From DASXVU01 sp963732855 (GTDB taxonomy: Archaea > Thermoplasmatota > Thermoplasmata > Methanomassiliicoccales > UBA472): 64,000 bases of DNA. The translations under genes were made by a program, and so were the position numbers. Numbering within the stretch: position 1 is the first letter of the stretch; each line of letters starts with the position of its first letter. The stretch is from the NCBI GenBank assembly GCA_963732855.1, contig CAVTBB010000001.1:186001-250000 (forward strand). The letters run 5' to 3'. Below the pieces are notes generated by a model. That model ran no database searches, was not told the DNA's origin, and saw only the letters and a list, made by a program, of their open reading frames with translations. Positions 25,556-34,699 of this stretch are shown here, one piece after another.

Positions 25556-27010
25556 TTGGCTTGGAAGGGTACCATCAACAAGATCGACGATTACCGCTGG
25601 GAAATACCCCAGGACTACAAACCTGGCATGCACACCAGCGCCGTGATCTATTCCAGTGAAAAGATGATCCAGCACGTGCTGAGCGACAATTCTCCAGAGC
25701 AAGCGGCCAATGTCGCATGCCTGCCGGGGATCGTCGGCAAATCTTTGGCCATGCCCGACATCCACTGGGGGTACGGGTTCCCCATCGGAGGGGTCGCCGC
25801 CATGGATGCCCAGGAAGGCGTCATCTCACCCGGCGGGATAGGCTTCGACATAAACTGCGGGGTTAGGCTGCTGAGCACCAACCTGGACGTGAAGGATGTG
25901 GAACCCCGCATCAAGGACCTCATCGGCACATTGTTCAAGAACGTACCTTCGGGGGTCGGGTCTGAAGGGGTCGTCGATGTTGCGGCCAGCGAGATCGACT
26001 CGATCCTGACGGAAGGTGCCGAGTGGGCGGTCCGCAAAGGCTTCGGCTGGAAGGAGGACCTGGAAACGACCGAGGAGGGTGGCAGGATGAAGAACGCCGA
26101 CCCGTCCAAGGTATCGCAGAAAGCCAAGCAGAGGGGCATACCGCAGGTCGGTTCCCTAGGCTCAGGGAACCATTTCCTGGAGGTTGATAAGGTCGACAAG
26201 ATCTTCGACCCCGAGGCGGCCAAGACCTTCGGTCTGACCCACGAGGGGCAGATCACCGTCACCATCCACTGTGGCTCCCGCGGATGCGGTCACCAGATAG
26301 CCACCGATTACCTGCAGGTGATGGAACGCTCGCTGAAATCGATGAACCTTAACCTGCCGGACCGACAGTTGGCGTGTGCCCCGGTTACCTCCCAGGACGG
26401 GCAGGATTACTTCAACGGCATGAGCGCTGGTGCCAACTATGCCTGGGCCAACCGCCAGATGATCATGCATTGGGTCCGCCAATCGTTCGAGTCCGTGTTC
26501 CACCGCAAGGCCGAGGACATGGAGATGCGGCATGTGTATGACGTTGCCCACAACATCGCCAAGCTCGAGGACCATGAGGTCGACGGCAAGAAGATGAAAG
26601 TCTATGTACACCGAAAAGGAGCCACGAGGGCATTCCCGGCCGGACATCCAGATGTCATGGTCAAGTACCGGTCAGTCGGACATCCGGTGATCATCCCGGG
26701 GGATATGGGAGCTGGCACATATGTTCTGGTGGGAACGGAGCGGGGCATGAAGGAATCATTCGGTTCCACCTGCCATGGCGCGGGTCGCATGATGTCCCGG
26801 GCCACTGCCATAAACACCTACAACGCTTCCAAGGTGAAGCAACAGCTCGAATCAAAGGGCATATACCTGAAAGCAAGTACCAAGGACGGGATCATCGAAG
26901 AGGCCCCAGGTGCTTACAAGGACATCGATGATGTCATCGCGGTGGTCAGTGGGGCAGGCCTCTCCCGACCGGTCGTGAAGCTCACGCCAATTGGCGTGAT
27001 GAAAGGCTGA
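25556..27010 (+). CDS. rtcB: RNA-splicing ligase RtcB
   Basis: A 484-residue RtcB, the GTP-dependent ligase that joins 2',3'-cyclic phosphate and 5'-OH ends in tRNA splicing and RNA repair. Metal and catalytic motifs are GFDINCGVRL (Asp98, Cys101), HCGSRGCGHQ, HNIAK, and the guanylylated histidine in CHGAGRMMSR. The start is TTG at 25556: it gives the family N-terminus (WKGTINKIDDYRWEIP), a stop codon precedes it in frame, and the first in-frame ATG would remove 24 conserved residues. A TATA-like TTTATCTA lies about 35 bp upstream. No intein or archease gene is present nearby. Confidence 0.95.
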   Translation: MAWKGTINKIDDYRWEIPQDYKPGMHTSAVIYSSEKMIQHVLSDNSPEQAANVACLPGIVGKSLAMPDIHWGYGFPIGGVAAMDAQEGVISPGGIGFDINCGVRLLSTNLDVKDVEPRIKDLIGTLFKNVPSGVGSEGVVDVAASEIDSILTEGAEWAVRKGFGWKEDLETTEEGGRMKNADPSKVSQKAKQRGIPQVGSLGSGNHFLEVDKVDKIFDPEAAKTFGLTHEGQITVTIHCGSRGCGHQIATDYLQVMERSLKSMNLNLPDRQLACAPVTSQDGQDYFNGMSAGANYAWANRQMIMHWVRQSFESVFHRKAEDMEMRHVYDVAHNIAKLEDHEVDGKKMKVYVHRKGATRAFPAGHPDVMVKYRSVGHPVIIPGDMGAGTYVLVGTERGMKESFGSTCHGAGRMMSRATAINTYNASKVKQQLESKGIYLKASTKDGIIEEAPGAYKDIDDVIAVVSGAGLSRPVVKLTPIGVMKG

Positions 27011-28247
27011 GAGGGACCGCCTCGGGAGGGTCGAATCCCGATTCGGATTTTCGGACCACCAATGAACCCTCATGGTCCAGGACGACCATGTCCCTCATCA
27101 GCAGAGCGCGGTCGCGCGAGGACAGGCCGTTCGGGTCGAAAGAAAGGATGAGCCTGGAACCTCTGACCATTGCCTCATCCTCAAGTTCGAACAAGAACCG
27201 GATGGCTTTTTGGCTGGAAGTCTCCAGGATCATCTCGTCCAGACCCTCCACCAGGACCACGGTGTTCTCGCCATCGCTCATGAAGCGCTTAATGGTACGC
27301 TCCAGCAACGGAAGGTTCGAGGGGGAGACGGCGTCCTTGATGGGGCGATGCGCCAGCCATATCATCGGAGTGTTCCGTAGGCCGTACACTTCCCGGATCT
27401 GTTCCGGATGCTTCTGGGAAATGATCAGCCCCTTCCTCCCAGCGTTGAGCTCAGAGGCGAACAGGCGGAACGATGTGTCCGTCCCCTTCTCTTCGACGGC
27501 ATAGGACCTCCCTTCCTCCAGCTTGACGGCCAGGTTCCTCATGGTGATGCGGGGTGAGTCAACGGATGGCAGGATGTCGAATAGGTGCTCGCGGGCTATG
27601 GCATAAAAGAACACCGTCGAGGTGATGATATACGCCGGGGCCATCGGTGACGGGACCGGTATGCCTACTAGCTCCAGTAGGGAGGTCAGCAACAGGTGGG
27701 CGAAAGGAATGGCCATGGCCAGGGTCAGACCGGCCACCAATGTGCCGTAGTGCGGATCGCGGCTGGCCCGGTGAGCTCGACTGAGGATGTTCAAAGCGAA
27801 TGCCAAGTAGGCCGCTATGATCAATCCTATGCCGATCAACTCAACTGAGTTGGGCATCATCCATCCAAAAGGACCCATCTCCACCTTGCCGAAAAGAAGC
27901 GCTGAGAAGACGCCGGACATGATGACCAGGGCCGCATATCTTACCCAGTGCCGTGCGAAAACGGCACAGTTGCTTTGCAGGGCGAAGAACGTGGCCAGGT
28001 AAAGGAATCCACCGAACAGGCAGACCAGGCAGAACGTCAGGATGCGGAACATGAGCATGGCCTGACCCTGAGTCGGAGCACTAAGGAACAGGTAGTCCAG
28101 GGCCGATGTCGCCGATAGAAGTGTCATGACCACGAAGAAAGCCCTAGAGATCCCCAGGTGCGGGTTCCTGAAGAGGACGTAGGCCCCCATAGCCAAAGCT
28201 GTGATGGACACAACGGTGGAAATGGACAGGAACAATGGGTCGAACAT
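26982..28247 (-). CDS. Seven-helix membrane protein with C-terminal DUF835 (paralogue)
   Basis: A 421-residue protein of the same design as the one at 24259-25446: about seven helices to residue 240, then DUF835 with LIISQKHPEQIREVYGLRNT, PMIWLAHRP, and VLVEGLDEMILETSSQ. Its 3' end overlaps the rtcB coding end by 29 bp on the opposite strand. Differences in the C-terminal tail (a longer basic and serine-rich end) show it is an old duplicate. Function is unknown; a sensor or a membrane-bound regulator is possible. Confidence 0.75.
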   Translation of the reverse strand: MFDPLFLSISTVVSITALAMGAYVLFRNPHLGISRAFFVVMTLLSATSALDYLFLSAPTQGQAMLMFRILTFCLVCLFGGFLYLATFFALQSNCAVFARHWVRYAALVIMSGVFSALLFGKVEMGPFGWMMPNSVELIGIGLIIAAYLAFALNILSRAHRASRDPHYGTLVAGLTLAMAIPFAHLLLTSLLELVGIPVPSPMAPAYIITSTVFFYAIAREHLFDILPSVDSPRITMRNLAVKLEEGRSYAVEEKGTDTSFRLFASELNAGRKGLIISQKHPEQIREVYGLRNTPMIWLAHRPIKDAVSPSNLPLLERTIKRFMSDGENTVVLVEGLDEMILETSSQKAIRFLFELEDEAMVRGSRLILSFDPNGLSSRDRALLMRDMVVLDHEGSLVVRKSESGFDPPEAVPLSLSSRQLA

Positions 28248-28346
28248 CGCAGCATTGGACGTATGCGGGGCGATTTGAAGCGCTTTTCGACCCGAATATC
28301 AGTACCGATCATTAGCGCTTGGCCAGATCTGTTCCGAAAATCGTAC

Positions 28347-29660
28347 TCAGGAGAAAAGTACCCTCTCCGCCGCCTTTTGGACGATCTCTCGGTGGTCCGC
28401 GGGCGACGAGACCATGACCGCCCAGTCGTTGACGCTGCGCGTCTGTATGGCCTTGGCCAATGGACTATATTTGGAAAGAGGTCTCACCCGATCACCGTTG
28501 ATGATGGGCACCTCGGTCTTTCCGATCCTCGGTTCGGTGATGAGCAGCTCGCGCTCCGGCATATCTAGGATCACCTCCGATTCGTCCACGCCCGCTCTCT
28601 CGGCGATCTCCCTCTCGACGTTCTTGCGCCTGGCATAGTTCGTCAATGGTAGCAGGGAATCTAGCTGCTCCGGGTCCAGGTCGGAGATGAGCATGGAATA
28701 GGCCCTCTTGTAAAGATGCCGGTATTTCAGCAGCGTCATTATTCGGCCCGCGCTGCCGCCATCCTTGAGCAAACGCTCCGAAAAGCTGGCGTCCGTCTGG
28801 ATCTGTATGTCCTCGAGCGCCTCCGGGCTGGCGTTCTCAACCGCCTTGCAAAGCATCATTTCCGCGATGCGTACCGTGTGATGGAAGTAGACCGAGGTGT
28901 ACATCAGAGCCCTCGCCACCATCAGCCCCTCGATCGCCACCACTCCGCTTTTCCGCACAGCGATGTCCCCGTGGTGGAGCTCGATGGTGTCCATGATGCG
29001 GTCGATGTCAATGGTACCGTGGGCCACGCCGGTGTAGTAGGCATCCCTAAGCAGATAGTCCATCTGATCGGCGTCGACCGGTCCGTGGATGACCTGTCTC
29101 AGGTAGTTGTTCTCGTTGAAATAGGTCTGTACGCCGTCCAGCGGCAACTTCTTCTGTCCGCTCAGGTCGGGGCCTCGGGGCGAGACTATCAGATCGGCGA
29201 CCAGGTCGGCAGAGATGCCCTCCCCCTCGAGGACCTCGGCGACCGTGCCTTGCACGCCGATTATCTTTCCCTCCTTCGGGTCAATGGTCTTAAGTTCACC
29301 CTTGATGAGTGCGGTCCCGATCTCGGTGTGGGTCTTACCTGTCCGCTCTTCGAGGACACATTCCAGAGTGTGGGAATAAGGTGCGTGGCCGACGTCATGG
29401 AGCAGCGCAGCGGAGAGGACCGCGCTCCGCTCATGCTCTGGTATGTTAAGCGCCAAGGCCATTCGGTTCGCGATCTGGTAGGTGCCGAGCGAGTGCTCCA
29501 TGCGGGTATGGTGGGCCCCGGGGAAAACCAGGTAGGCGAGTCCGAGCTGGTGCACGCCGTGCAGGCGCTGCATCTCGGGTCTTTGCAGCAGGTCCAGGTA
29601 TACACCGCTCAGCTTTACGCTGCCGTGGACGCTGTCATGGATCACCTTGTAATCTGGCAC
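28347..29660 (-). CDS. HD-domain phosphohydrolase, SAMHD1/dNTPase-like
   Basis: A 437-residue HD-superfamily protein. Metal ligands are His56 in HTRMEHSLG, His88-Asp89 in LLHDVGHAPYSH, and Asp198 in VDADQMDYLLRDAYYTG, the pattern of SAMHD1-like dNTP triphosphohydrolases and related archaeal proteins. It may control dNTP pools or act on other nucleotides. The start is GTG at 29660 without a ribosome-binding site; a TATA-like element at 29682-29690 lies about 27 bp upstream, so the message is probably leaderless. Confidence 0.83.
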   Translation of the reverse strand: MPDYKVIHDSVHGSVKLSGVYLDLLQRPEMQRLHGVHQLGLAYLVFPGAHHTRMEHSLGTYQIANRMALALNIPEHERSAVLSAALLHDVGHAPYSHTLECVLEERTGKTHTEIGTALIKGELKTIDPKEGKIIGVQGTVAEVLEGEGISADLVADLIVSPRGPDLSGQKKLPLDGVQTYFNENNYLRQVIHGPVDADQMDYLLRDAYYTGVAHGTIDIDRIMDTIELHHGDIAVRKSGVVAIEGLMVARALMYTSVYFHHTVRIAEMMLCKAVENASPEALEDIQIQTDASFSERLLKDGGSAGRIMTLLKYRHLYKRAYSMLISDLDPEQLDSLLPLTNYARRKNVEREIAERAGVDESEVILDMPERELLITEPRIGKTEVPIINGDRVRPLSKYSPLAKAIQTRSVNDWAVMVSSPADHREIVQKAAERVLFS

Positions 29661-29681
29661 GGGAGGAAAATCAAGATTGGA

Positions 29682-29690
29682 CTATATATT
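29682..29690 (-). promoter_or_regulatory. TATA-box promoter of the HD hydrolase gene
   Basis: AATATATAG on the minus strand about 26 bp upstream of the GTG start at 29660, giving a leaderless transcript. Confidence 0.55.
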
Positions 29691-30100
29691 GACTTTGAGA
29701 AACCACGACTGCCTTCTTTGGCAAAATGGCAGAGGTGGTACAAAACAGGAACATATCCAGATAAGGGCGATCATTATTCTGGGAAAATCTCGCACAGTAT
29801 GGGTATCAATGGTTCTGAGCTGAATGAATGCTCATTGAAACCGCATAAAAAAATGGAGTTGAGACCGTTAGCACTATCTCCGAAGAAAATGTTTTCGTTG
29901 AAGTCTAAATTATGATCCAGATGAATATTGACTTCAATATGCTAGGCTACCCTTGGTAGGAGTCTGACGCATTCCAGGAAATTCGTTTCCACTATCAGAA
30001 TGATATGTAAGAGTTTGTCCAATTTCCTATTCAATTGAATTTAAAATATTATTGTCTGGATAAAGTTGGTTCGAGGGCCTAAGCCCCGGGGAGAACGGGC
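29691..30100. other. Noncoding interval with an inverted repeat at the sepF end
   Basis: Apart from the HD-gene promoter, this stretch has no credible gene. An inverted repeat, CTAAGCCC (30079-30086) and GGGCTTAG (30097-30104), with a 10-nt loop, includes the sepF stop codon. It lacks a following T tract, so it is at best a weak terminator or an RNA-processing hairpin. Confidence 0.45.
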
Positions 30101-30481
30101 TTAGTTGAAGCCGCCCTTTATCTTGTGCCTGTCGATCTTGATGCCGTTCGGAGCAACTACGATCAGGTTGTTGCCGATGGCCGCCACGTCTCCACCAGTG
30201 TCCCGGGCGATGTTCTTCAGCTCGTTGGTGATCTTTTTCAGGGTCTGCTGGTCGTTTTCGATCGGCGAATAGTCGATCAGAACGATGTTGCCATTGTAGA
30301 CCGGCTGGCTAACAGACGTTACATCCTCGAACCGGTAGACTTCTGCGACCTTGATCATCCCGTTTCCGGCGAGCGGGCTGTCCTCCTGGAAGTACAGTGC
30401 CCCGAGGTCGATGTACTGATCTGTCTCAACGGTCTGAACGTCATCCTTCCCCTTTCTCAACGGCTTCTTCAACAGCGGCAA
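30101..30481 (-). CDS. sepF: Cell division protein SepF (archaeal type)
   Basis: A 126-residue SepF. The N-terminus (MPLLKKPLRKGKDD) is short and basic and could bind the membrane; the C-terminal 85 residues have the SepF fold sequence (IKVAEVYRFEDV, GNIVLIDYSPI, TNELKNIARDTGGDVAAIGN). Archaeal SepF anchors FtsZ at the membrane and is the main FtsZ tether in many Euryarchaeota. The start is TTG at 30481, supported by GAGGGATG about six bases upstream; an ATG there is in another frame. No ftsZ is present in the window. Confidence 0.88.
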   Translation of the reverse strand: MPLLKKPLRKGKDDVQTVETDQYIDLGALYFQEDSPLAGNGMIKVAEVYRFEDVTSVSQPVYNGNIVLIDYSPIENDQQTLKKITNELKNIARDTGGDVAAIGNNLIVVAPNGIKIDRHKIKGGFN

Positions 30482-30544
30482 GTTGCATCCCTCTTAGATT
30501 GTTCCAGAAATGGGGTGACTGAATATTAACATTTCGGCGATTAA

Positions 30545-30979
30545 TTATCTGGACGGCTGTGGCGGAGGAATGCCTTGTTTGTCCGTGCACAGTCTTATTG
30601 TGATGTTCTCGGTGCTCCTGACCCGCAAACATGCCACCCTTTCATTCTTCTTATTCTGTATATCAGAAACTCCGTCAATGATAGCTGCGACCTCTGCCAC
30701 GGATGCGTCCGCCGTGAGGGCCCGATGCGATCCCATCAGAGAGCTCTGAGCACCAATTATTCCATTCGACTCGTTCGTCGTAGAGGTGATCCGACGGTAA
30801 AGGAGACCTGCTGAGAGGTTTACCTCACCATTGGCGGCAGAGACGTTCACTGTATGAAGTCCATCACCCAATCTGATGATCGAATAGTCGGTTGCATTCG
30901 CCGATAAACTTTCCTGCAGACACCGGCCGACGCCGATTTCCATGAAGGAGATAGTCCTGAAGTAGAGCAAAGCCTCCAA
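30545..30979 (-). CDS. Hypothetical protein, doubtful
   Basis: A 144-residue frame, TTG-started, or 132 residues from ATG at 30943. I recognise no domain; composition is serine- and isoleucine-rich with few charged clusters, and a plus-strand frame of 79 codons overlaps it. It lies upstream of sepF on the same strand. It may be a real species-specific gene or chance. Confidence 0.3.
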   Translation of the reverse strand: MEALLYFRTISFMEIGVGRCLQESLSANATDYSIIRLGDGLHTVNVSAANGEVNLSAGLLYRRITSTTNESNGIIGAQSSLMGSHRALTADASVAEVAAIIDGVSDIQNKKNERVACLRVRSTENITIRLCTDKQGIPPPQPSR

Positions 30980-31323
30980 TCGAGATGACGGTATGACATT
31001 CAGTTGAACCAGGTATTTCGGAGATGTTGCTCCCTCTCGTGTAATTGGTCATTTCTGCGCTGCACCATCATAGATCAGGAGTGGGCAAGATAATCACTGG
31101 AGACGGCACCAGCAGGGGTCTGGATAGCGATGAACGATGTGATCGTGACGAATCGCTTTAATGACGATGGCGTCTACCCAGTTCCGCATTTTGTAACCTA
31201 CTAGCAGCTGTAATTGCTACTATCTAATTGTAGGTGGGCATTTAAGAGTTGCATCATTCGCGGAACATTACCAGAGCATGACTGAGGGAAATGGGATCCG
31301 ATGGATCGGACGGCTCACCAGGG
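30980..31323. other. Gene-free interval
   Basis: A 344-bp stretch between minus-strand genes. I see no convincing reading frame, RNA gene, or repeat; it contains several AT-rich TATA-like stretches that cannot be assigned. Confidence 0.4.
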
Positions 31324-31830
31324 TCAGCGCTCATCATATTTCCAGAGCTTGTCGCCGACATAATGGAAGTTCTTGATGGCCTTCCCGGATCTCTTTTGCA
31401 GCATCTCTTCCCCGGAGACTATGGCCTCACCAATGGCCAATGCCCGAAGGTTCTTGACATCCCGGACCCAAACGAAATCTCCAGGCTTAATGTCCCGGTC
31501 GGCGTCGACTATCCCAGGACCCATGATGTCCGCCCCCTTCACGACGAATGGGACCGCGCCCATATCGACGGTTACGTATGATTTGGGGGGATTATATTTC
31601 AGCGCCCCCTTGACCGTCAGGAATGCCTTTCCTGCAATGATCATTGCTAGGATCTCGTTGTTGACGAAAATGACATCGAATTCGGAGCTCTCGGCCTTAT
31701 CGATGGTGTCCTTCAGCGTGAATACCTGGATCCCCACCTTCTGTGAGACCTCCTCACATAATGCTTTGATCTCCTTCTCACGGAGCCTTCCCCTTTTCTT
31801 AATGCGGATGTCGCTCATGACGATGGTCAC
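31324..31830 (-). CDS. PUA-domain RNA-binding protein (MCT-1/DUF1947-like)
   Basis: A 168-residue protein with an N-terminal pre-PUA (DUF1947-type) domain and a C-terminal PUA domain from about residue 85 (VTVDMGAVPFVVKGADIM, GPGIV, and IKPGDFVWVRD). This layout is shared with archaeal relatives of MCT-1, which bind RNA or the ribosome. GTG at 31830 overlaps the stop of the zinc-ribbon gene; ATG at 31818 (MSDIRIKKR) is also plausible. It forms a minus-strand operon with that gene. Role in translation or RNA modification is inference. Confidence 0.82.
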   Translation of the reverse strand: MTIVMSDIRIKKRGRLREKEIKALCEEVSQKVGIQVFTLKDTIDKAESSEFDVIFVNNEILAMIIAGKAFLTVKGALKYNPPKSYVTVDMGAVPFVVKGADIMGPGIVDADRDIKPGDFVWVRDVKNLRALAIGEAIVSGEEMLQKRSGKAIKNFHYVGDKLWKYDER

Positions 31831-32219
31831 TTCTTCTTGCCAAAGAATTTCGAGAATAGGCCCTTTTTCTTTCCTGACTCGACAGGCGCATCATCTTCTT
31901 TCTTTTCTTCCTTCGGTATCTCCTGGGATGATGGCTCGACCTTGATGTTGGAGTCGCCCGTTCCGGGCTCTATGCGTTCTTTGATCGAACCGGCATCTTC
32001 CCCAGAGATCGCGGGTTCTGCTTCGATCTCCCCTGGCTCTTCCTTTTTTACCGGTGCATCAGCTGTGGCTGTGTTGCCAGAGATATCATTGGCAAGATCC
32101 TCCAGGTCTTGAAAGTCAGCCATGCCCAGGTCAGCACCACATTTGGGGCACGAACGGGCGTCAATGCTCATTTTTGCATCGCAGACCGGACATTCGATCT
32201 CGAGCTTCTGTTTTGGCAT
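31827..32219 (-). CDS. Zinc-ribbon protein with acidic linker and basic C-terminus
   Basis: A 130-residue protein. An N-terminal four-cysteine ribbon (CPVC at 10-13 and CPKC at 24-27) is followed by a low-complexity acidic, proline- and glutamate-rich linker (about 35-110) and a basic amphipathic end (GLFSKFFGKKK). GGAGTG precedes the ATG. Its stop overlaps the start of the PUA gene, so they are cotranscribed. The tail could touch membrane or nucleic acid. I do not recognise a named family. Confidence 0.7.
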   Translation of the reverse strand: MPKQKLEIECPVCDAKMSIDARSCPKCGADLGMADFQDLEDLANDISGNTATADAPVKKEEPGEIEAEPAISGEDAGSIKERIEPGTGDSNIKVEPSSQEIPKEEKKEDDAPVESGKKKGLFSKFFGKKK

Positions 32220-32443
32220 AACGGTCCACTCCGATTAAACAGGACGGCCGATTTAACTATATCGGTCAGATACGGACTATCCGATAATTAGGGTACTGGC
32301 TATGCATTATATAAATAAATCATCAACCACCAAATCGGAGAACGCCAGTCGGACTTCTTATACCTGAACACTAAATGCAATGACTTTATTATTGAAGTCG
32401 AAATTGGTTTTTCAATGCGCTGGGCCCTACTGTGCCGAGGATC

Positions 32444-32994
32444 ATGACCCTGGTCATTAGCATGACAACCTTGTTGTTATTGGTCCTTGTAGTGGTCCCT
32501 ATCTTGGTGGGGGATTGGAAATTAAGTTTTCCCAGGGACAGACCGCCGGTTGAAGTTTATGATAGCCCGACGTATCTCGATCTCTTTCGAGGCTCCCATC
32601 CAGATCCATAAGGGCGTTCAGGGTTTCTCGGCACAACGATCACGTTGCTGTTCGTGGTCGGTATCCCGATCGCTATCTGAGCTTCTTCAAGGGTTTCTAC
32701 CCCAAGGGTTCAGTATCCCGTACTAAGTTCAGCATGGGCATCACCGCCCTGATCAATATGTGGATATGGTTACCTACCTGCAGGAAGGCCGCGTGCCGAC
32801 CTGGGAATCGTCTGGGTTGACCTAGACCATCAACCATATGTCCTTCCCATAATCTTCGGCGTGAGATCTTGGGCGCTCTGCCATGTGGTGGAACTGGTCT
32901 CCCACAGAAAGGAAGGATCCTCCAGAAGTTCGAACCGGAGGATGAACATAAAGCGGCAGAGCGCAAATTGCGCGAGAAGGAGTTGAGAAGGTGA
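32444..32994 (+). pseudogene. Decayed membrane-protein gene
   Basis: Coding-looking pieces in more than one plus-strand frame follow each other. First comes an ATG, a hydrophobic helix (LLLLVLVVVPILVGDW) and YDSPTYLDLFRG, up to a stop at about 32610. The same frame continues with a second helix (TLLFVVGIPIAI) to another stop, then SFFKGFYPKGSVSRTKF. A different frame carries LGIVWVDLDHQPYVLPIIF, and a third ends in a charged tail (EPEDEHKAAERKLREKELRR) and TGA at 32992-32994. No single frame is intact, so it looks like a small membrane-protein gene broken by at least two stops and two frameshifts. The family is not recognised. Confidence 0.55.
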
Positions 32995-33058
32995 GGAAGA
33001 ACAAGGGACAATCAAGGCGAGGATGGCCGATGGCAATATCACATAGATCCGGGTATGA

Positions 33059-33601
33059 CTAATCCATCACCGCTTGCCATACACATTCGCACAGTCCATA
33101 TGGATGGTCATTGTCGGTTTGGTTCTTGCATTGCCCGCAGGGTACCGGGATTAGGGATCTGGCGATGGAAATCTCGAATACTCGCCTTCCGGAGAAGCAG
33201 TCTGGACAGCCCGAGACCACCTCGACCCGTGAATATTTCGTCCGATTCGTGGATGCCTCGTCCAGATGGATGAGTTGATATTGCATGCTCAGCTCCACCA
33301 TGTCCTTTGGATCCTCCCCCGCATCGTAGGTCATGAGCGCCATCGTTCTGTACGTTCGTTCCATCAGCCTTTTGTCATTGTTGTGGTGGGCACTGAGGTT
33401 GATCTCATAGATCATCCCCCATATCGCCTCGTGCTCAGGATCCTTGCAGTCGAGAGTGAGCCTTAACTCCTCTAATTTACTAAGGTACTGATCCTCGGTA
33501 ATTCCATATTCTTCAAGGTATTTTCTCCAAATTCCCAGCCTGGTCCCTACCGGTAATATGCTTCCCCACAGGCGGCGTTTGGTATCGGACAAAGAAGACA
33601 A
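33059..33601 (-). CDS. Hypothetical protein with C-terminal cysteine cluster
   Basis: A 180-residue protein, TTG-started, without a clear ribosome-binding site. The N-terminal two-thirds are helical and charged (LEEYGITEDQYLSKLEELRL); the C-terminal 50 residues contain CPDC, PCGQC and CEC, enough for a zinc site. I recognise no family. It lies beside the decayed gene at 32444-32994, on the other strand. Confidence 0.5.
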   Translation of the reverse strand: MSSLSDTKRRLWGSILPVGTRLGIWRKYLEEYGITEDQYLSKLEELRLTLDCKDPEHEAIWGMIYEINLSAHHNNDKRLMERTYRTMALMTYDAGEDPKDMVELSMQYQLIHLDEASTNRTKYSRVEVVSGCPDCFSGRRVFEISIARSLIPVPCGQCKNQTDNDHPYGLCECVWQAVMD

Positions 33602-33963
33602 CAGGATGTGATAGAGGCATTCCGTATAAGGTAACTAGGTGACCCTGTGGCGAGTCTTCCGATTTATCTCGCTATATAATCATTTTGCTGGAGCGATTGA
33701 ACATGGGTTCTGGTCCGGTTGCACGAGATCGTTCCGGATCTCTGGGTATCGATCATTTTTCCGATCCGCCCGGATATTTCGAGGTGAAGGCATTTCTGGC
33801 AGAGATATGATGAACCTGGTCGAGGTATGATATTCGCGACAGCGATTGGTGCCTCAGTATACAATAATTCAGCCCGGATCCCTATCCATCCTCAATAATT
33901 TAAGATGGAGAAAAGGGATTAAATAATGCCCGTCGTGTAACACAGGCCTAGAAGGGATAGCAC
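33602..33963 (+). other. Noncoding interval with promoter of the 33964 gene
   Basis: No credible gene. An ATTAAATAAT stretch near 33914-33923 and AAGGGATAG just before the ATG at 33964 look like the TATA box and ribosome-binding site of the next gene. Nothing else is seen. Confidence 0.45.
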
Positions 33964-34689
33964 ATGGGAGTTAGCATAGCAATTTGCGAGTTGGACACTG
34001 ATGCGTCGGCATGTAAGAACGCCAAGACCTCGATCCTGAAGGTCAATCTGAAGGACGTGACCGGGTTCGAGTCCTGCGCTGAGTTTGATCTGCTCGTCCC
34101 TATGGACACGGTGAAGTCGGCCTTTGCCACAGATTTTGAGGGGTTCGCCAAGCGCAACCGGGTGGATGCCGAGGCGGAGAACATTTACCTGGACAAGGTA
34201 AAGAATGATGCGGATAGACAGAAGTTGACCCCGCTGGCCAAGAAGCAGTACACCGGCTGGATAGCGGTTGACAATGCTTCCGTCGAAACGCGGAAAAAGC
34301 TTCTCGACCTAGCCGATCCGGATAATCGACTGACCAAGTGGGACATGCTCTCCTTCGACGAGATGGGGGAGGCATGCAAGAAGTGCGAGGTATCCTGGGA
34401 TGAGGGAAGGGGCTGCATCGGGACCTTCGGACCGGATAACTCCGCCCTACCAGAGATCGCCGCGAAGTATGGCTGCACCATTATCGCCAGCGTTCCTAAC
34501 GCTGTCAAGAACAAGACCATGTTCAACAAGGAAGATGCCGTCCGGATGCTGGAAGAGGTCAAGGTCATGCGCGAGAAGCTGCCACTCGAGAGTAAGATGA
34601 TGGTACGTCGCTACTCTGGCGTATTGGACAGGCTTGAGAAGGTAGCTAACATAAGCATCAAGTACGGGTCAAAATTCTACTTCCTGTGA
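33964..34689 (+). CDS. Conserved-looking hypothetical protein (241 aa)
   Basis: A well-formed gene with a TATA-like element, a ribosome-binding site (AAGGGA) and a normal codon pattern, but no family I recognise. The product is soluble, with about nine cysteines, including CKKC near residue 140 and another at GRGCIG, which could bind metal or a cofactor. The middle (RKKLLDLADPDNRLTKWD) and the end (MVRRYSGVLDRLEKVANISIKYG) look helical. It is followed after 10 bp by a PadR regulator, so the two may be one operon and the regulator may control it. Confidence 0.6.
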   Translation: MGVSIAICELDTDASACKNAKTSILKVNLKDVTGFESCAEFDLLVPMDTVKSAFATDFEGFAKRNRVDAEAENIYLDKVKNDADRQKLTPLAKKQYTGWIAVDNASVETRKKLLDLADPDNRLTKWDMLSFDEMGEACKKCEVSWDEGRGCIGTFGPDNSALPEIAAKYGCTIIASVPNAVKNKTMFNKEDAVRMLEEVKVMREKLPLESKMMVRRYSGVLDRLEKVANISIKYGSKFYFL

Positions 34690-34699
34690 ACTGATCACC

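Noticed and set aside
28716..29915. A 399-codon plus-strand frame across the HD hydrolase gene
   Set aside because: It lies opposite the intact HD-domain gene, has a composition typical of antisense frames, and matches no domain.
30079..30104. Inverted repeat at the sepF end as a strong terminator
   Set aside because: The 8-bp arms are perfect but no T tract follows, so it was noted only as a hairpin.
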